A stretch of 31,246 nt of DNA, taken from Gammaproteobacteria bacterium UBA1119 (lineage in GTDB: Bacteria > Pseudomonadota > Gammaproteobacteria > Pseudomonadales > Azotimanducaceae). The stretch spans positions 7,679 to 38,924 of the forward strand of contig DCBA01000106.1 in the NCBI GenBank assembly GCA_002313255.1, in the 5' to 3' direction. The notes beneath the pieces were generated by a model. The model worked only from the letters and a program-made list of their open reading frames with translations. It did not search any database and was not told where the DNA came from. Position 1 is the first letter of the stretch; each line of letters starts with the position of its first letter. The position numbers and the translations under genes were made by a program. This document shows, piece after piece, positions 7,921-16,329 of the stretch.

Positions 7921-9315
7921 ATGGATATCTTTATTCACAATACTCGCACGCGCACCAAGGAACGCTTCGAACCAGCATCGGAGCACGACGTGAGCATCTA
8001 CGTCTGTGGGCCCACCGTCTATGACCGAGTACATATTGGAAACGGACGACCCGCCGTAGTATTCGACGTGCTGGTCCGCCTGTTACGGCTCTTCTACAAG
8101 AACGTGCGTTATGTCCGCAACATTACCGACGTTGACGACAAGATCAACGCAGCTGCTCAAGCTGCCGCCGAACCCATCGCCGAACTTACGGATCGATTCA
8201 CGGCTGCCTATCAAAAAGATGTGGCTGCGCTCGGGGTGCTGGAGCCCACAGTCGAGCCACGCGCCACAGGCCACATTCCCGAAATCATTGACATGATCAA
8301 ACTGCTACTCGAGCGCGGACACGCATACGAAGCCGAAGGGCACGTGCTTTTTGACGTTGCCAGCGATCCGGATTATGGCAGCTTATCGCGACGCTCTTTG
8401 GCCGATATGATCGATGGCGCTCGCGTCGAGGTCGCACCGTACAAGCGCGATCCAAAGGACTTTGTTCTATGGAAACCATCGACCGGCGATCTCCCAGGTT
8501 GGGAAAGCCCCTGGGGTCGGGGGCGACCCGGATGGCATATCGAGTGTTCCGCGATGATCCACAAACATCTTGGGCCCACGATTGACATCCACGGAGGCGG
8601 TAACGACCTAACCTTTCCGCATCACGAAAACGAACTTGCCCAGGGGCGGTGCGTCGGAGGCCACGCCAACTACGTGCGCTACTGGATGCACAACGGAATG
8701 TTGACAATGGGCACTGCAAAAATGTCGAAGAGCGTCGGTAACATCGTCACCATCCGCGAGCTCCTCGAAATGTACGACGGCGAGGTACTTCGTTATGCCC
8801 TGCTGTCAGGGCAATATCGCCAAAGTCTCGTGTGGGAAGAGCGCTTGCTCAAGCAAGCGCGGTCGAGCCTAGACACGCTCTATCAAGCCTTGCGCGCGGT
8901 GACTTCCGATAGCCCAAATACGGCTCGGTTCTATGCCGATTCGCCCGCATCCGAATTTCCCAATACAGTCCTCGAAGCCTTAGCCGATGACTTGAATACC
9001 CCTATTGCACTTGCTTCACTACATGCTCTTGCCGGCAAGATCCACGGTGCAAACAACGAAGCAGAAAGATCCTGTCTTCGAGCAGAGCTGCTCGCCGGCG
9101 GTTGGTTGTTAGGTATCCTGAACACGCCGGTAGAGGAATACTTTCAAACCGACGCCGCCCTTGATAGTGCCTCGATCCAGGTACTCATCGATGAACGCGA
9201 GGCTGCACGCAATGCGAAAGACTTTACCCGAGCAGACCAAATACGTGATCAACTCTTGGAAAGCGGGATTGAGCTCGAAGACACGGCGGAAGGAACTCGC
9301 TGGAGAACCTTGTAG
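7921..9315 (+). CDS. cysS: Cysteine--tRNA ligase
   Basis: This class I aminoacyl-tRNA synthetase charges tRNA-Cys. It is 464 aa (E. coli 461). Zinc ligands C29, C209, H234 and E238 are all present at the E. coli positions. The ATP-binding motif reads HIGN (38-41) instead of HIGH, and KMSKS is at 267-271. I start it at ATG 7921; a longer in-frame extension would run back into the M17 gene. HIGNGRP together with GARVEVAPYKRDPKDFVLW is the form I associate with alphaproteobacterial CysRS, notable if the rest of the genome is gammaproteobacterial. The C-terminal helical anticodon-binding domain is complete (…RADQIRDQLLESGIELEDT). Confidence 0.97.
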   Translation: MDIFIHNTRTRTKERFEPASEHDVSIYVCGPTVYDRVHIGNGRPAVVFDVLVRLLRLFYKNVRYVRNITDVDDKINAAAQAAAEPIAELTDRFTAAYQKDVAALGVLEPTVEPRATGHIPEIIDMIKLLLERGHAYEAEGHVLFDVASDPDYGSLSRRSLADMIDGARVEVAPYKRDPKDFVLWKPSTGDLPGWESPWGRGRPGWHIECSAMIHKHLGPTIDIHGGGNDLTFPHHENELAQGRCVGGHANYVRYWMHNGMLTMGTAKMSKSVGNIVTIRELLEMYDGEVLRYALLSGQYRQSLVWEERLLKQARSSLDTLYQALRAVTSDSPNTARFYADSPASEFPNTVLEALADDLNTPIALASLHALAGKIHGANNEAERSCLRAELLAGGWLLGILNTPVEEYFQTDAALDSASIQVLIDEREAARNAKDFTRADQIRDQLLESGIELEDTAEGTRWRTL

Positions 9316-9347
9316 ACGCAACAGCCACCCTTAGATTCTCAATTGGC

Positions 9348-9376
9348 TGGTGCGAGCAAAGCTACCCGAATATAGT
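9348..9376 (+). promoter_or_regulatory. Candidate promoter for the riboswitch operon
   Basis: TATAGT at 9371-9376 lies 17 nt after a weak -35-like TGGTGC at 9348-9353. The predicted start, about 9383, would be just before the first conserved riboswitch bases. The -35 is poor. Confidence 0.4.
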
Positions 9377-9387
9377 GACCGCGACCG

Positions 9388-9585
9388 CGACTGTGCGGCC
9401 TGAAACTAATCGGTTCGAGTGAACGGGAAGTCGGTGCGATTCCGACACTGTCCCCGCAACAGTGAAGTAGAGTACGCATCGCATGTCGGCTAGGTCCGAC
9501 AACGCAAGCCACTGGCACAATTATGCTGGGAAGGCACGAGCGCTGTTTCAAGGGAAACGTCTACCAAGTCTGGAGACCGGCTCGA
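9388..9585 (+). ncRNA. Cobalamin (B12) riboswitch
   Basis: The conserved aptamer blocks appear in the right order: GGGAAG at 9425-9430; a stem TCGGTG...TTCCGACACTG followed by the invariant CCCCGCAAC at 9452-9460; the B12-box GCCACTGGC near 9508-9516; TGCTGGGAAGGC at 9524-9535; and the closing AAGTCTGGAGACCGGCTC near 9566-9583. It lies between cysS and a TonB-dependent receptor gene, the classic place for repressing corrinoid uptake when B12 is plentiful. The ribosome site of the receptor is about 30 nt after the aptamer. A short CTCG/CGAG pairing (9581-9584 with 9615-9618) could reach it, but I cannot establish the expression platform by eye. Confidence 0.93.
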
Positions 9586-9632
9586 ACGGTATCCATCTGC
9601 CATTCGCGGAGCGACGAGGGAAGATTGTTCTA

Positions 9633-11492
9633 GTGTGTTTGTCTTTCGTACGACATCTACAAAACGTTGCAGTAATTTCAACTTTTATTACGGGTAACTC
9701 TACCTTCGCAGACGAAAATATCGTCACCGAAATTATTGTAAGTGCAAGCCGACTGGAAACCACCGAACAGCCAGTCCACGTGGTCGATATGGACGACACT
9801 CCACGGCCTCTCATGGCTGTAGATACACTTCGTGGGCTATCGAGCGTCGCCGTTTCTCAATCAGGCAACCGGGGTTCTCTAACCCAAATACGGCTTCGAG
9901 GCGCCGAATCGAATCATGTCATGGTATTAATCGATGGAATTCAGGCAAACGACCCGGCTATAGGATCAGAATTCAATTTTGGCACGCTTCACGGTACCGG
10001 CATCACGCGTATCGAGGTCCTGAACGGCCCGCAAAGTGCGGTACACGGAAGCGACGCGCTAGCCGGCGTAATCTTTATCGACACGACCCCCGTCGCCGAC
10101 CGCTCCGCCGTATATCTTGGCATAGGGACCGCACAAACCGTCACTTCCTCTATTGACTTCGCGCGAGTGAAATCCAACGGGTACGTTAGCACTTCAATTG
10201 GGGGCATCAAAAGTGACGGTACCAATGTCTCGCTAGTTGGCGACGAAAACGATGCTTTTAAGAACAAAAACTTGAATTTCAACGCGCAACACTCGGTTGC
10301 GAACTGGACGGTAAAACTAACTTCGCGATTAACTCGGTCATGGACCGACTTCGATCCAACGCCCTATCCAGCATTCGTTCCCATTGACGGGGATCTTCGC
10401 AACGATACAGACCTGAAACTAATTGGTGTATCCGGCACTTGGGATGGCTCGGATTATTGGACGCCCAACATTCACCTCGCAACTACGCGCGCTCGATTAA
10501 GTAATGTTTCGGGCGAGACCATTTCTGATGGCAGTATCGGGAAGCGGTACAACGTCACGTTCTCCAACAACTTTAGACTTTGGAATGATCGACGGTTAAA
10601 CGTGACGGTAGGCCATCATTCGGAAGAATTACTCCGGCACGGCGTACCGAACGTGTACGGTGACCCTAACCAAAATCAACAAACGCAGTCATCCAATATT
10701 GCGGCTGAATACCTCTACACCGGGCCATCCATCGCAGCATCAGTTTCGATAAGGCGCGATCACAACAGTTTATTCGGCGACGCAACGACCTTTGGTATAA
10801 GCGGTAGCGTCGTTCTTCGTTCCACAAAGTGGTTCGCTCGAATCGCTTCAGGCTTCAAGAATCCAACCTTTACGGAACGTTTCGGCTACACGCCTGACAC
10901 ATTCGTTGGTAACCCTGATCTAACACCGGAATCAGCGAAAGAGTTTCAGATAGGGGTTCACCGATCTTGGCGCGGAACAGATCTTTCGCTTGTGTATTTC
11001 AACGCTAACCTCAAAGACGAAATCGACGGATTTGTTTACGACCCCGTCAACATGGGTTTTACGGCTCGGAACATGGCTGGCCGAAGTCATCGATCCGGCA
11101 TCGAAGCGACCGTCGAGATAGAAAGAGGATCACATTCGTTAGACGCGAGTTACAGCGTGATCCAAAGTACCGAATCTGGACTTCGCGAAGTGCGCCGACC
11201 ACGAACCCTTGGCCGGATAAACTATACGTTCCGAGTCGGCGAACGATGGATTCTAGCAGCCAGGATCACGCATACCGGGAGTCAAATCGATACCGATTTC
11301 TCAACTTATCCGGGGACACGTCGACGGCTGGATCCGTACCAACAGGTCAACGCCGGCATGACCTTTCGCGTTAGCCCCCAACTTCAGCTCCAACTTTTCG
11401 TTGAAAATCTATTCAACGTAAAAACACAAGACGTATTCGGTTATCGTAATCCAGGTACCTCAATACAGATCGGGATCCACGCATCATTATGA
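9633..11492 (+). CDS. btuB: TonB-dependent receptor, BtuB-like (vitamin B12 / corrinoid uptake)
   Basis: This outer-membrane beta-barrel imports corrinoids using TonB energy. I start it at GTG 9633, with GAGGGAAG about 9 nt upstream, giving 619 aa (E. coli BtuB 614). In-frame codons from 9483 lie inside the riboswitch and must be untranslated. A signal peptide is visible (hydrophobic NVAVISTFITG, cleavage near STFA/DENI), followed by the TonB-box-like EIIVSASR. The plug domain has IRLRGAESNHVMVLIDGI and IEVLNGPQSAVHGSDALAGVIFI, very close to BtuB-type plugs. The rest is alternating barrel strands ending in IQIGIHASL. Control by the B12 riboswitch supports the substrate. Its stop overlaps the M20 start (ATGA). 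Confidence 0.92.
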   Translation: MCLSFVRHLQNVAVISTFITGNSTFADENIVTEIIVSASRLETTEQPVHVVDMDDTPRPLMAVDTLRGLSSVAVSQSGNRGSLTQIRLRGAESNHVMVLIDGIQANDPAIGSEFNFGTLHGTGITRIEVLNGPQSAVHGSDALAGVIFIDTTPVADRSAVYLGIGTAQTVTSSIDFARVKSNGYVSTSIGGIKSDGTNVSLVGDENDAFKNKNLNFNAQHSVANWTVKLTSRLTRSWTDFDPTPYPAFVPIDGDLRNDTDLKLIGVSGTWDGSDYWTPNIHLATTRARLSNVSGETISDGSIGKRYNVTFSNNFRLWNDRRLNVTVGHHSEELLRHGVPNVYGDPNQNQQTQSSNIAAEYLYTGPSIAASVSIRRDHNSLFGDATTFGISGSVVLRSTKWFARIASGFKNPTFTERFGYTPDTFVGNPDLTPESAKEFQIGVHRSWRGTDLSLVYFNANLKDEIDGFVYDPVNMGFTARNMAGRSHRSGIEATVEIERGSHSLDASYSVIQSTESGLREVRRPRTLGRINYTFRVGERWILAARITHTGSQIDTDFSTYPGTRRRLDPYQQVNAGMTFRVSPQLQLQLFVENLFNVKTQDVFGYRNPGTSIQIGIHASL

Positions 11493-12892
11493 ATGGTGAC
11501 GCAATCCGTCGGCACGTAGGAGCAATGTGGAACGAAAGTATCGTCCCAACGCTCCACGAATACATCCGTATCCCAAATAAGTCCCCAGCTTTTGATCGGG
11601 ATTGGGAAGAACACGGTTATATGGACGATGCCGCCAATCTGCTCGTTAAATGGGTCGCTCAAACAGACATTACCGGATTAACGCACCGCGTGGTTCGACT
11701 CGAGGGACGCACACCCGTCATCCTCGTCGATATACCGGGCGAGCGCGGGAACGTCTTGATGTACGGGCACTTCGACAAACAGCCCGAATTCACGGGTTGG
11801 GCGGACGGGCTTGGTCCATGGACTCCAATCGAAAAAGATGGCCGACTGTACGGACGCGGAGGTGCCGACGATGGCTATGCGATCTTCGCTAGTCTTGCCG
11901 CGATTAGTGCGCTGCAAGCGCAGAACCTTCCTCACCCGCGATGTCTGATACTCATTGAGAGCTGTGAAGAAAGCGGTAGTTATGATCTTCCCAGCTATAT
12001 TGACCATTTAAGCGACGAAATCGGCGAACCCGACCTGGTAATCTGTTTGGATGCGGAATGTGGAAATTACGATCAACTTTGGTTGACGACGTCGTTACGC
12101 GGGACGTTGAGTGGAACACTCAACGTTGAAGTACTTTCCGAAGGGGTGCATTCGGGCGCGGCAGGAGGAATCGTGCCGTCCAGCTTTCGGTTGCTCCGCC
12201 AGTTACTCGACCGAGTCGAGAATGCGGTCTCAGGCGAATTACTGAACTTCCTACAGGTCCCCATTACTGCCGACGTTCGGGCACAGGCTGACCAAGTCGC
12301 GTCAACCCTCGGACCCACCGTGCTCGATCGTTTCCCGTGGTCGGGCAGTACCCGGCCGACAGCAACCTCGTCAAGCGAATTGGTCATAGCAAATACCTGG
12401 GGAAGTAGCATGGCGGTGGTGGGCCTCGCGGGCGCTCCAGACCCCTCAAACGCCGGCAATACGTTGCGACCCTCAACCGCGGCAAAACTTGTTTTCCGTC
12501 TCCCTCCATCGCTCGACGCTGACGAAGCGGCGAATCGAGTCAAATCAACGTTCGAAAAAGATCCACCGCAAGGCGCCACCGTGTCTTTCAGCCTCGATAG
12601 TCCGCAAACAGGTTGGCACGCTAATAGTCTGTCCCCGAGCCTATTAACCTCGCTCGAACAGAGTTCCGAAACTTTTTTTGGAGCCCCCATGATGACCATG
12701 GGAACGGGCGGGACTATCCCATTTATGAAAATGTTGGGAGACCGATTCCCCGCTTGTCATTTCTTTGTGACCGGAGTTCTCGGCCCGCATTCGAACGCCC
12801 ATGGGCCGAATGAATTTCTCCACGTAGATACGGGAATTCGCGTGACCTGCTGCGTCGCCCAGGTGTTGGCCGACCGAGCATTGACACCGTAA
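11489..12892 (+). CDS. M20 family metallopeptidase/dipeptidase, coupled to the B12-regulated receptor
   Basis: This two-metal amidohydrolase of the M20 family (carnosinase/DapE/ArgE relatives) is 467 aa. Catalytic and metal residues are in order: H94/D96 in MYGHFDKQPE, D127 in GRGGADDG, the general-base pair E160/E161 in ESCEESGS, D188 in CLDAECG, and a C-terminal His in GPHSNAHGPNE. The lid/dimerisation domain begins about residue 200 (VHSGAAGGIVPSS). It is cytoplasmic: no signal peptide is seen. The ATG overlaps the receptor stop by 4 nt (ATGA), so it is translationally coupled and under the same riboswitch. Substrate is unknown; a peptide, or an amide on a corrinoid or its side chain, are both conceivable, the latter only by context. 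Confidence 0.92.
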   Translation: MNGDAIRRHVGAMWNESIVPTLHEYIRIPNKSPAFDRDWEEHGYMDDAANLLVKWVAQTDITGLTHRVVRLEGRTPVILVDIPGERGNVLMYGHFDKQPEFTGWADGLGPWTPIEKDGRLYGRGGADDGYAIFASLAAISALQAQNLPHPRCLILIESCEESGSYDLPSYIDHLSDEIGEPDLVICLDAECGNYDQLWLTTSLRGTLSGTLNVEVLSEGVHSGAAGGIVPSSFRLLRQLLDRVENAVSGELLNFLQVPITADVRAQADQVASTLGPTVLDRFPWSGSTRPTATSSSELVIANTWGSSMAVVGLAGAPDPSNAGNTLRPSTAAKLVFRLPPSLDADEAANRVKSTFEKDPPQGATVSFSLDSPQTGWHANSLSPSLLTSLEQSSETFFGAPMMTMGTGGTIPFMKMLGDRFPACHFFVTGVLGPHSNAHGPNEFLHVDTGIRVTCCVAQVLADRALTP

Positions 12893-12900
12893 CCCATTTG

Positions 12901-12924
12901 AACCGCGGCCAGTCGTTGCGGTTT
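12901..12924. terminator. Weak candidate terminator hairpin between convergent genes
   Basis: AACCGC (12901-12906) pairs with GCGGTT (12918-12923), followed by only TTTT overlapping the stem end. It sits between the convergent M20 and HNH genes. The long loop (11 nt) makes it weak. Confidence 0.25.
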
Positions 12925-12933
12925 TCCCTATTA

Positions 12934-13533
12934 CTACGCCAAGTGCGCCCTCAACTTGCTGTGGCGACCGAATTGGGCTTCGAGAAACGACATTTGGTCC
13001 CCGAGAATTCGTCCACTGTTGGTCAACGCTAGATACTCGGCGACATTGGGGACATAGGGTAAGGCTAGTATTTCCATCCCGCATTCGTGCGGTAACCGGC
13101 TACCTTTGAAGTGATTGCAACGTTTGCACGCAGCCAACACATTATCCCAACGATCATCACCACCCCGAGATTTAGGCACGACGTGGTCTCGCGTGAGTTT
13201 CAAATCAGGGAACGACCCGCCACAGTACAAACACAAGTTGTGATCACGAGCAAAAAGGGCTTTATTCGTCAGTGGCGGACCGCTTCGATCCAGTGAAACG
13301 ACACGGCCGTTGCACGCGATAATGCTGTGTACTTCCAGCGATGTCTGGCGGCCGTCTCGGCGGGAGTGTCCACCACGAATCCTCAATATGGACTCTCCAT
13401 GTGTCCATATGACCAATCGGCGTGCATATAGACATACGGCGTCCTGCCAGCTAACCCAATCAACGGGCTGCCCCGCCAAGTTGAGCCTTAGGATGCGCGG
13501 GGCGCGATCGAAGTCGTCCAACGTCGCTAACAT
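12934..13533 (-). CDS. HNH endonuclease family protein
   Basis: This 199-aa protein has a C-terminal HNH nuclease domain: zinc knuckle CLYC (C101, C104), catalytic DH (D116, H117) in LTRDHVVPKSRGG, central N131, and CKRC (C136, C139) followed by NHFKG. The ATG at 13533 is preferred over one at 13569 because GGAAGGA lies about 8 nt upstream. The N-terminal about 90 residues (LNLAGQPVDWVSWQDAV) match the single-copy chromosomal HNH proteins common in proteobacteria, which are not obviously linked to phage or defence. It is downstream of the MaoC-like gene on the same strand after 101 nt and convergent with the M20 gene. The DNA target and role are unknown; a repair function is a guess. Confidence 0.9.
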   Translation of the reverse strand: MLATLDDFDRAPRILRLNLAGQPVDWVSWQDAVCLYARRLVIWTHGESILRIRGGHSRRDGRQTSLEVHSIIACNGRVVSLDRSGPPLTNKALFARDHNLCLYCGGSFPDLKLTRDHVVPKSRGGDDRWDNVLAACKRCNHFKGSRLPHECGMEILALPYVPNVAEYLALTNSGRILGDQMSFLEAQFGRHSKLRAHLA

Positions 13534-13634
13534 AAATCTATCCTTCCACCCGACCCGTATCATGACCAATCACGAAAGGCTGTCAACTCGCACTCACGCA
13601 ATAACTTTACGGATTGCGGAGCTCTGGAGCGGCG

Positions 13635-14492
13635 CTAACGCACCTCCATATAGCCGTCCCGGATCGCCGGTTCACCTGCCATGTTATAGGCGGTAAACCA
13701 GACATGACTGTCTGCTAACCCGTTGACTTCCAGGGTAATGGTGCTCGGCATCAAAACCATGGCACTGAATCGACACGCGTATCGCTTAACCCGGTGGGCA
13801 TCACCATCGAGCAAGTTGTTGATGAGGCAAGAGATAGCGAGCGCTAACGTCGCTGTACCGTGAAGAATAATGTCGGGCAGACCCGCGGCCCGCGCGATGT
13901 CTCGATCCGTATGGATCGGGTTATAGATCCGCGCGCATTCCGTGTATACATGCGCCGCATACGTGCTTACAGGGATCGTGAACTGCCGACCGGCTTGGGC
14001 GCCTGATGGGATTTCGGGTAGCAACGGTGCACTCTCGATCGCCTTATCCCCGCCAACAACGTTCACCCCACGAGAGAGGCCACCCTGGTGGGTGGATACG
14101 ATCAGATTCGATTCTTCATCCCTGGTTTCGAGCCGCATCATCTGAAATGCCCCCGCTTTGCGCTGCTCAACCGAAGTAATTGTGGCACACGTGTAGAGGG
14201 ATTCGTTTGGTCGGATCGGGCGATGAATAAGAACGTCGTGCGAAGCATGCACTCCAGAACGCGCTTCTTCCGTCGTCATGCTTTCTGAGCCCTCGACCCG
14301 TTGCGCATCGAGGACCACCGGCCATTCGGGGCACACAGAAAAAACCGGGTGCGCAGTAAGTCCCTTCGTCACATCGTAGTAGTTCGCGGATATCTCTCCG
14401 ATACCCGCCGCGTAGGACATCAACCAGCGTTTTTCTGCAACGTGACGAAAACGCTTAGTCGACTTTCCCACGGTCGAAGAATTCATCGGCAT
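13635..14492 (-). CDS. MaoC-like double-hotdog acyl-CoA (de)hydratase-related protein
   Basis: This 285-aa protein has two hotdog halves: an N-terminal one (about 20-140) and a C-terminal one with the hydratase-2-like motif YNPIHTD...AAGLPDIILHG at 190-211. The normal dyad reads G-D-x-N-P-x-x-H. Here the Gly and the catalytic Asp are replaced (ARIYNPIH, R188/I189), while N191 and H194 remain. I recall this variant (ECARI.NPIHTD) as a recurrent subfamily, so the enzyme may use another base or only bind acyl-CoA. A good AGGAG ribosome site lies 7 nt before the ATG. It is divergent from the SPOR lipoprotein gene 54 nt away and upstream of the HNH gene. The substrate is unknown. Confidence 0.85.
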   Translation of the reverse strand: MPMNSSTVGKSTKRFRHVAEKRWLMSYAAGIGEISANYYDVTKGLTAHPVFSVCPEWPVVLDAQRVEGSESMTTEEARSGVHASHDVLIHRPIRPNESLYTCATITSVEQRKAGAFQMMRLETRDEESNLIVSTHQGGLSRGVNVVGGDKAIESAPLLPEIPSGAQAGRQFTIPVSTYAAHVYTECARIYNPIHTDRDIARAAGLPDIILHGTATLALAISCLINNLLDGDAHRVKRYACRFSAMVLMPSTITLEVNGLADSHVWFTAYNMAGEPAIRDGYMEVR

Positions 14493-14546
14493 TGAACAGC
14501 TCCTATTTTTTGACAGATCATAAACGAATGGGCACAGTCGTCCGCC

Positions 14547-15200
14547 ATGATCTGGCGATGGTCCACGGCCTCTGTGATTACGTTTCTATTGCTCGGGGGC
14601 TGTGGCTCCACCAACCCCATGGTTGAGACTCCGGTGCCCGTTACTCCCAAAGATAATTGGTTTTGCGACATGGGGGTCGAAAATCAGACCTGGGAGTGCG
14701 TCAAAGACTACATTCCAGATGGCACAAAGAAACGGCCATCGGGATCCCTGCCACCTAAGCCAGATCGGACACTGCCAAAAACGCACATACCGGAAGTGGT
14801 AGATAGCAGTGACACCGTAGGTACCCGCTCTCCCAACCTTAACATCGGACCGCCACTTTACCGACGCCTCGCACTTAAACCGGGCCATGCGGTGAATCTC
14901 ATCGACCTACCACCCGACTATTTTGTTGTGCAGTTGTTTGCTGTCTCCAACAAGGAGGCCCTAGAAAAATTCGTACGCGATAAGAACATTCCGGGCCTAT
15001 CCGCTACGCGGATTGCCTACGGCGACCAACTATTTTTCGTATTACTGCTTGGTATTTACTCGGATGAAAGCGCTGCACGCATAGCCGCCGCCAATATGCC
15101 CCCTGCCCTCAACGACTTGACACCTTGGGTTCGACGGCTTGGTTCTCTACAAGACGCCATGCGCCTTGGCGATGACCTCGCCGGTACACCAGCCCTTTAG
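14547..15200 (+). CDS. SPOR-domain lipoprotein
   Basis: This 217-aa envelope protein has an N-terminal signal with lipobox LGGC (C19) for lipid attachment. A low-complexity, proline-rich linker (about 50-115) contains two cysteines (WFCDM, WECVKDY) that may form a disulfide. The C-terminal domain (about 122-200; DYFVVQLFAVSNKEALEKF...LFFVLLLGIYSDESAARIAAANMP) is a SPOR domain, which binds denuded glycan strands at the division septum in related proteins. It therefore probably localises to septal peptidoglycan. It stands alone, divergent from the MaoC-like gene and convergent with the cupin gene. It is not a DamX, FtsN or RlpA orthologue that I recognise. Confidence 0.85.
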   Translation: MIWRWSTASVITFLLLGGCGSTNPMVETPVPVTPKDNWFCDMGVENQTWECVKDYIPDGTKKRPSGSLPPKPDRTLPKTHIPEVVDSSDTVGTRSPNLNIGPPLYRRLALKPGHAVNLIDLPPDYFVVQLFAVSNKEALEKFVRDKNIPGLSATRIAYGDQLFFVLLLGIYSDESAARIAAANMPPALNDLTPWVRRLGSLQDAMRLGDDLAGTPAL

Positions 15201-15226
15201 ATGACTCAATTCGCACCCGACAATGC

Positions 15227-15598
15227 TTATATTCCGACCTCAGCGTCGTCGTCGACGGGTATAAAGAGACACGTTCTCGACTTGCCATCCACCGCCGCAC
15301 TCTTGTGACCTCGGCCCGACGTGTCCTCGGCGAGCAGAATCTCGCCCGGGCCGAGTCGCCGTATAGTGCCATCCCCAACCGTGATATCCACCGATCCGGT
15401 AAGATTCACGACAAACTGGCGCCGCGGCGCGTTGTGGAAATCAAGGTCGTAGGTCGCATCGACTTCCCGAAACATGACCCCGCTACCCCGAATTAACCTC
15501 GAGATTCGACCGCCCAAGCCTCGATCTTCGAGACCAATCGCTACATCTTCAAAATGCGACTCGCCATCGTCTCCCGTATACACACGGACTACATACAC
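15227..15598 (-). CDS. Small cupin-fold protein
   Basis: This 123-aa single-domain protein has the cupin core DFHNAPRRQFVVNLTGSVDITVGDG...LGPGEILLAEDTSGRGHKS. The first motif keeps one His (H55) but has Gln where the metal-binding Glu usually sits, and the second motif keeps one His in GRGHKS. Metal binding is therefore uncertain. Function is unknown; bacterial relatives are generally annotated only as cupin-domain proteins. AGGAG lies about 10 nt before the ATG. It lies 93 nt downstream of the peroxiredoxin gene on the same strand and is convergent with the SPOR gene. The family assignment is fairly safe, the function is not. Confidence 0.75.
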   Translation of the reverse strand: MYVVRVYTGDDGESHFEDVAIGLEDRGLGGRISRLIRGSGVMFREVDATYDLDFHNAPRRQFVVNLTGSVDITVGDGTIRRLGPGEILLAEDTSGRGHKSAAVDGKSRTCLFIPVDDDAEVGI

Positions 15599-15691
15599 AA
15601 CGCACGCTCCTGTTCACGTTTATTTTTCTATCCACATCCAGCAGGTTTACGTCGGCGCAATCTCGTCATGGCGTCAACACGATCGCCAGAA

Positions 15692-16171
15692 TTAAAGGGC
15701 CTCGAGGATCGCCTCCGCTTTACTGACTTCAAATTGACCGGGATCCTCGACCGATAAATTCGAGACAACGCCGTCGTCAACGACCATGGCGTAGCGCTGG
15801 GATCGTGTCCCAAGACCAAAGCCACTGCCATCCATCTCAAGACCAAGAGCTTTAGTAAAATCCCCGTTGCCGTCGCCTACCATGGTGATGGCTTCGGCGT
15901 TCCGATCGTCACCCCACGCCCCCATGACGAAAGCATCGTTGACGGCGATACAGACGATGTCATCAATGCCCTTCGACCGAATCGCATCCGCATTGACCAC
16001 GTATCCCGGGAGGTGTGACTGCGAACACGTCGGAGTAAACGCGCCCGGAACCGCAAAAACGACCACCTTCTTGCCGTCAAACAATTCGGCCGTCGTGACC
16101 GGCGTCGGTCTTCCATCTCGCATTGTATGCATCGTTGCTTCGGGGAGTTTATCCCCTTCCTCAATCGCCAT
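15692..16171 (-). CDS. Peroxiredoxin (Prx5/AhpC-TSA type)
   Basis: This 159-aa thiol peroxidase reduces H2O2 and organic peroxides. The peroxidatic cysteine is C49 in PGAFTPTCS, the signature of Prx5-like enzymes, with the supporting Thr46 and a later Arg in GTRSQRYAMVVDDG. I start it at ATG 16171 with AGGAAG 5 nt upstream; a longer in-frame start at 16276 would add 35 unlikely residues. No C-terminal glutaredoxin domain is fused, so it relies on a separate thiol donor. The gene is divergent from the EamA transporter across a 158-nt region. It belongs to the same minus-strand group as the cupin gene. Confidence 0.95.
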   Translation of the reverse strand: MAIEEGDKLPEATMHTMRDGRPTPVTTAELFDGKKVVVFAVPGAFTPTCSQSHLPGYVVNADAIRSKGIDDIVCIAVNDAFVMGAWGDDRNAEAITMVGDGNGDFTKALGLEMDGSGFGLGTRSQRYAMVVDDGVVSNLSVEDPGQFEVSKAEAILEAL

Positions 16172-16329
16172 ATCACTTCCTATCAAATCTGAGTTGACCA
16201 AATTAAGTGTGCGGTGTTCGGCGCCTCCGTTCAACCAAAAGCGACGCACCAATTCGAAGATCCCCTCGCGCCACAACGCCAGCCATCAAGCAGATGGGAT
16301 GCTCGACCAAATTCAGATAATGTGACGAA

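Noticed and set aside
12073..12699. Long reverse-strand open frame of 208 codons
   Set aside because: It lies wholly antisense to the intact M20 peptidase gene, resembles no protein family and has no ribosome site.
12934..13533. HNH protein as part of a phage, homing element or defence system
   Set aside because: Its neighbours are chromosomal metabolic genes, and it resembles the widespread stand-alone HNH family; there are no partner genes, repeats or integrase.
15867..16325. Plus-strand open frame of 152 codons
   Set aside because: It is antisense to the peroxiredoxin, which has an intact active site and good start; the sequence is low-complexity shadow.
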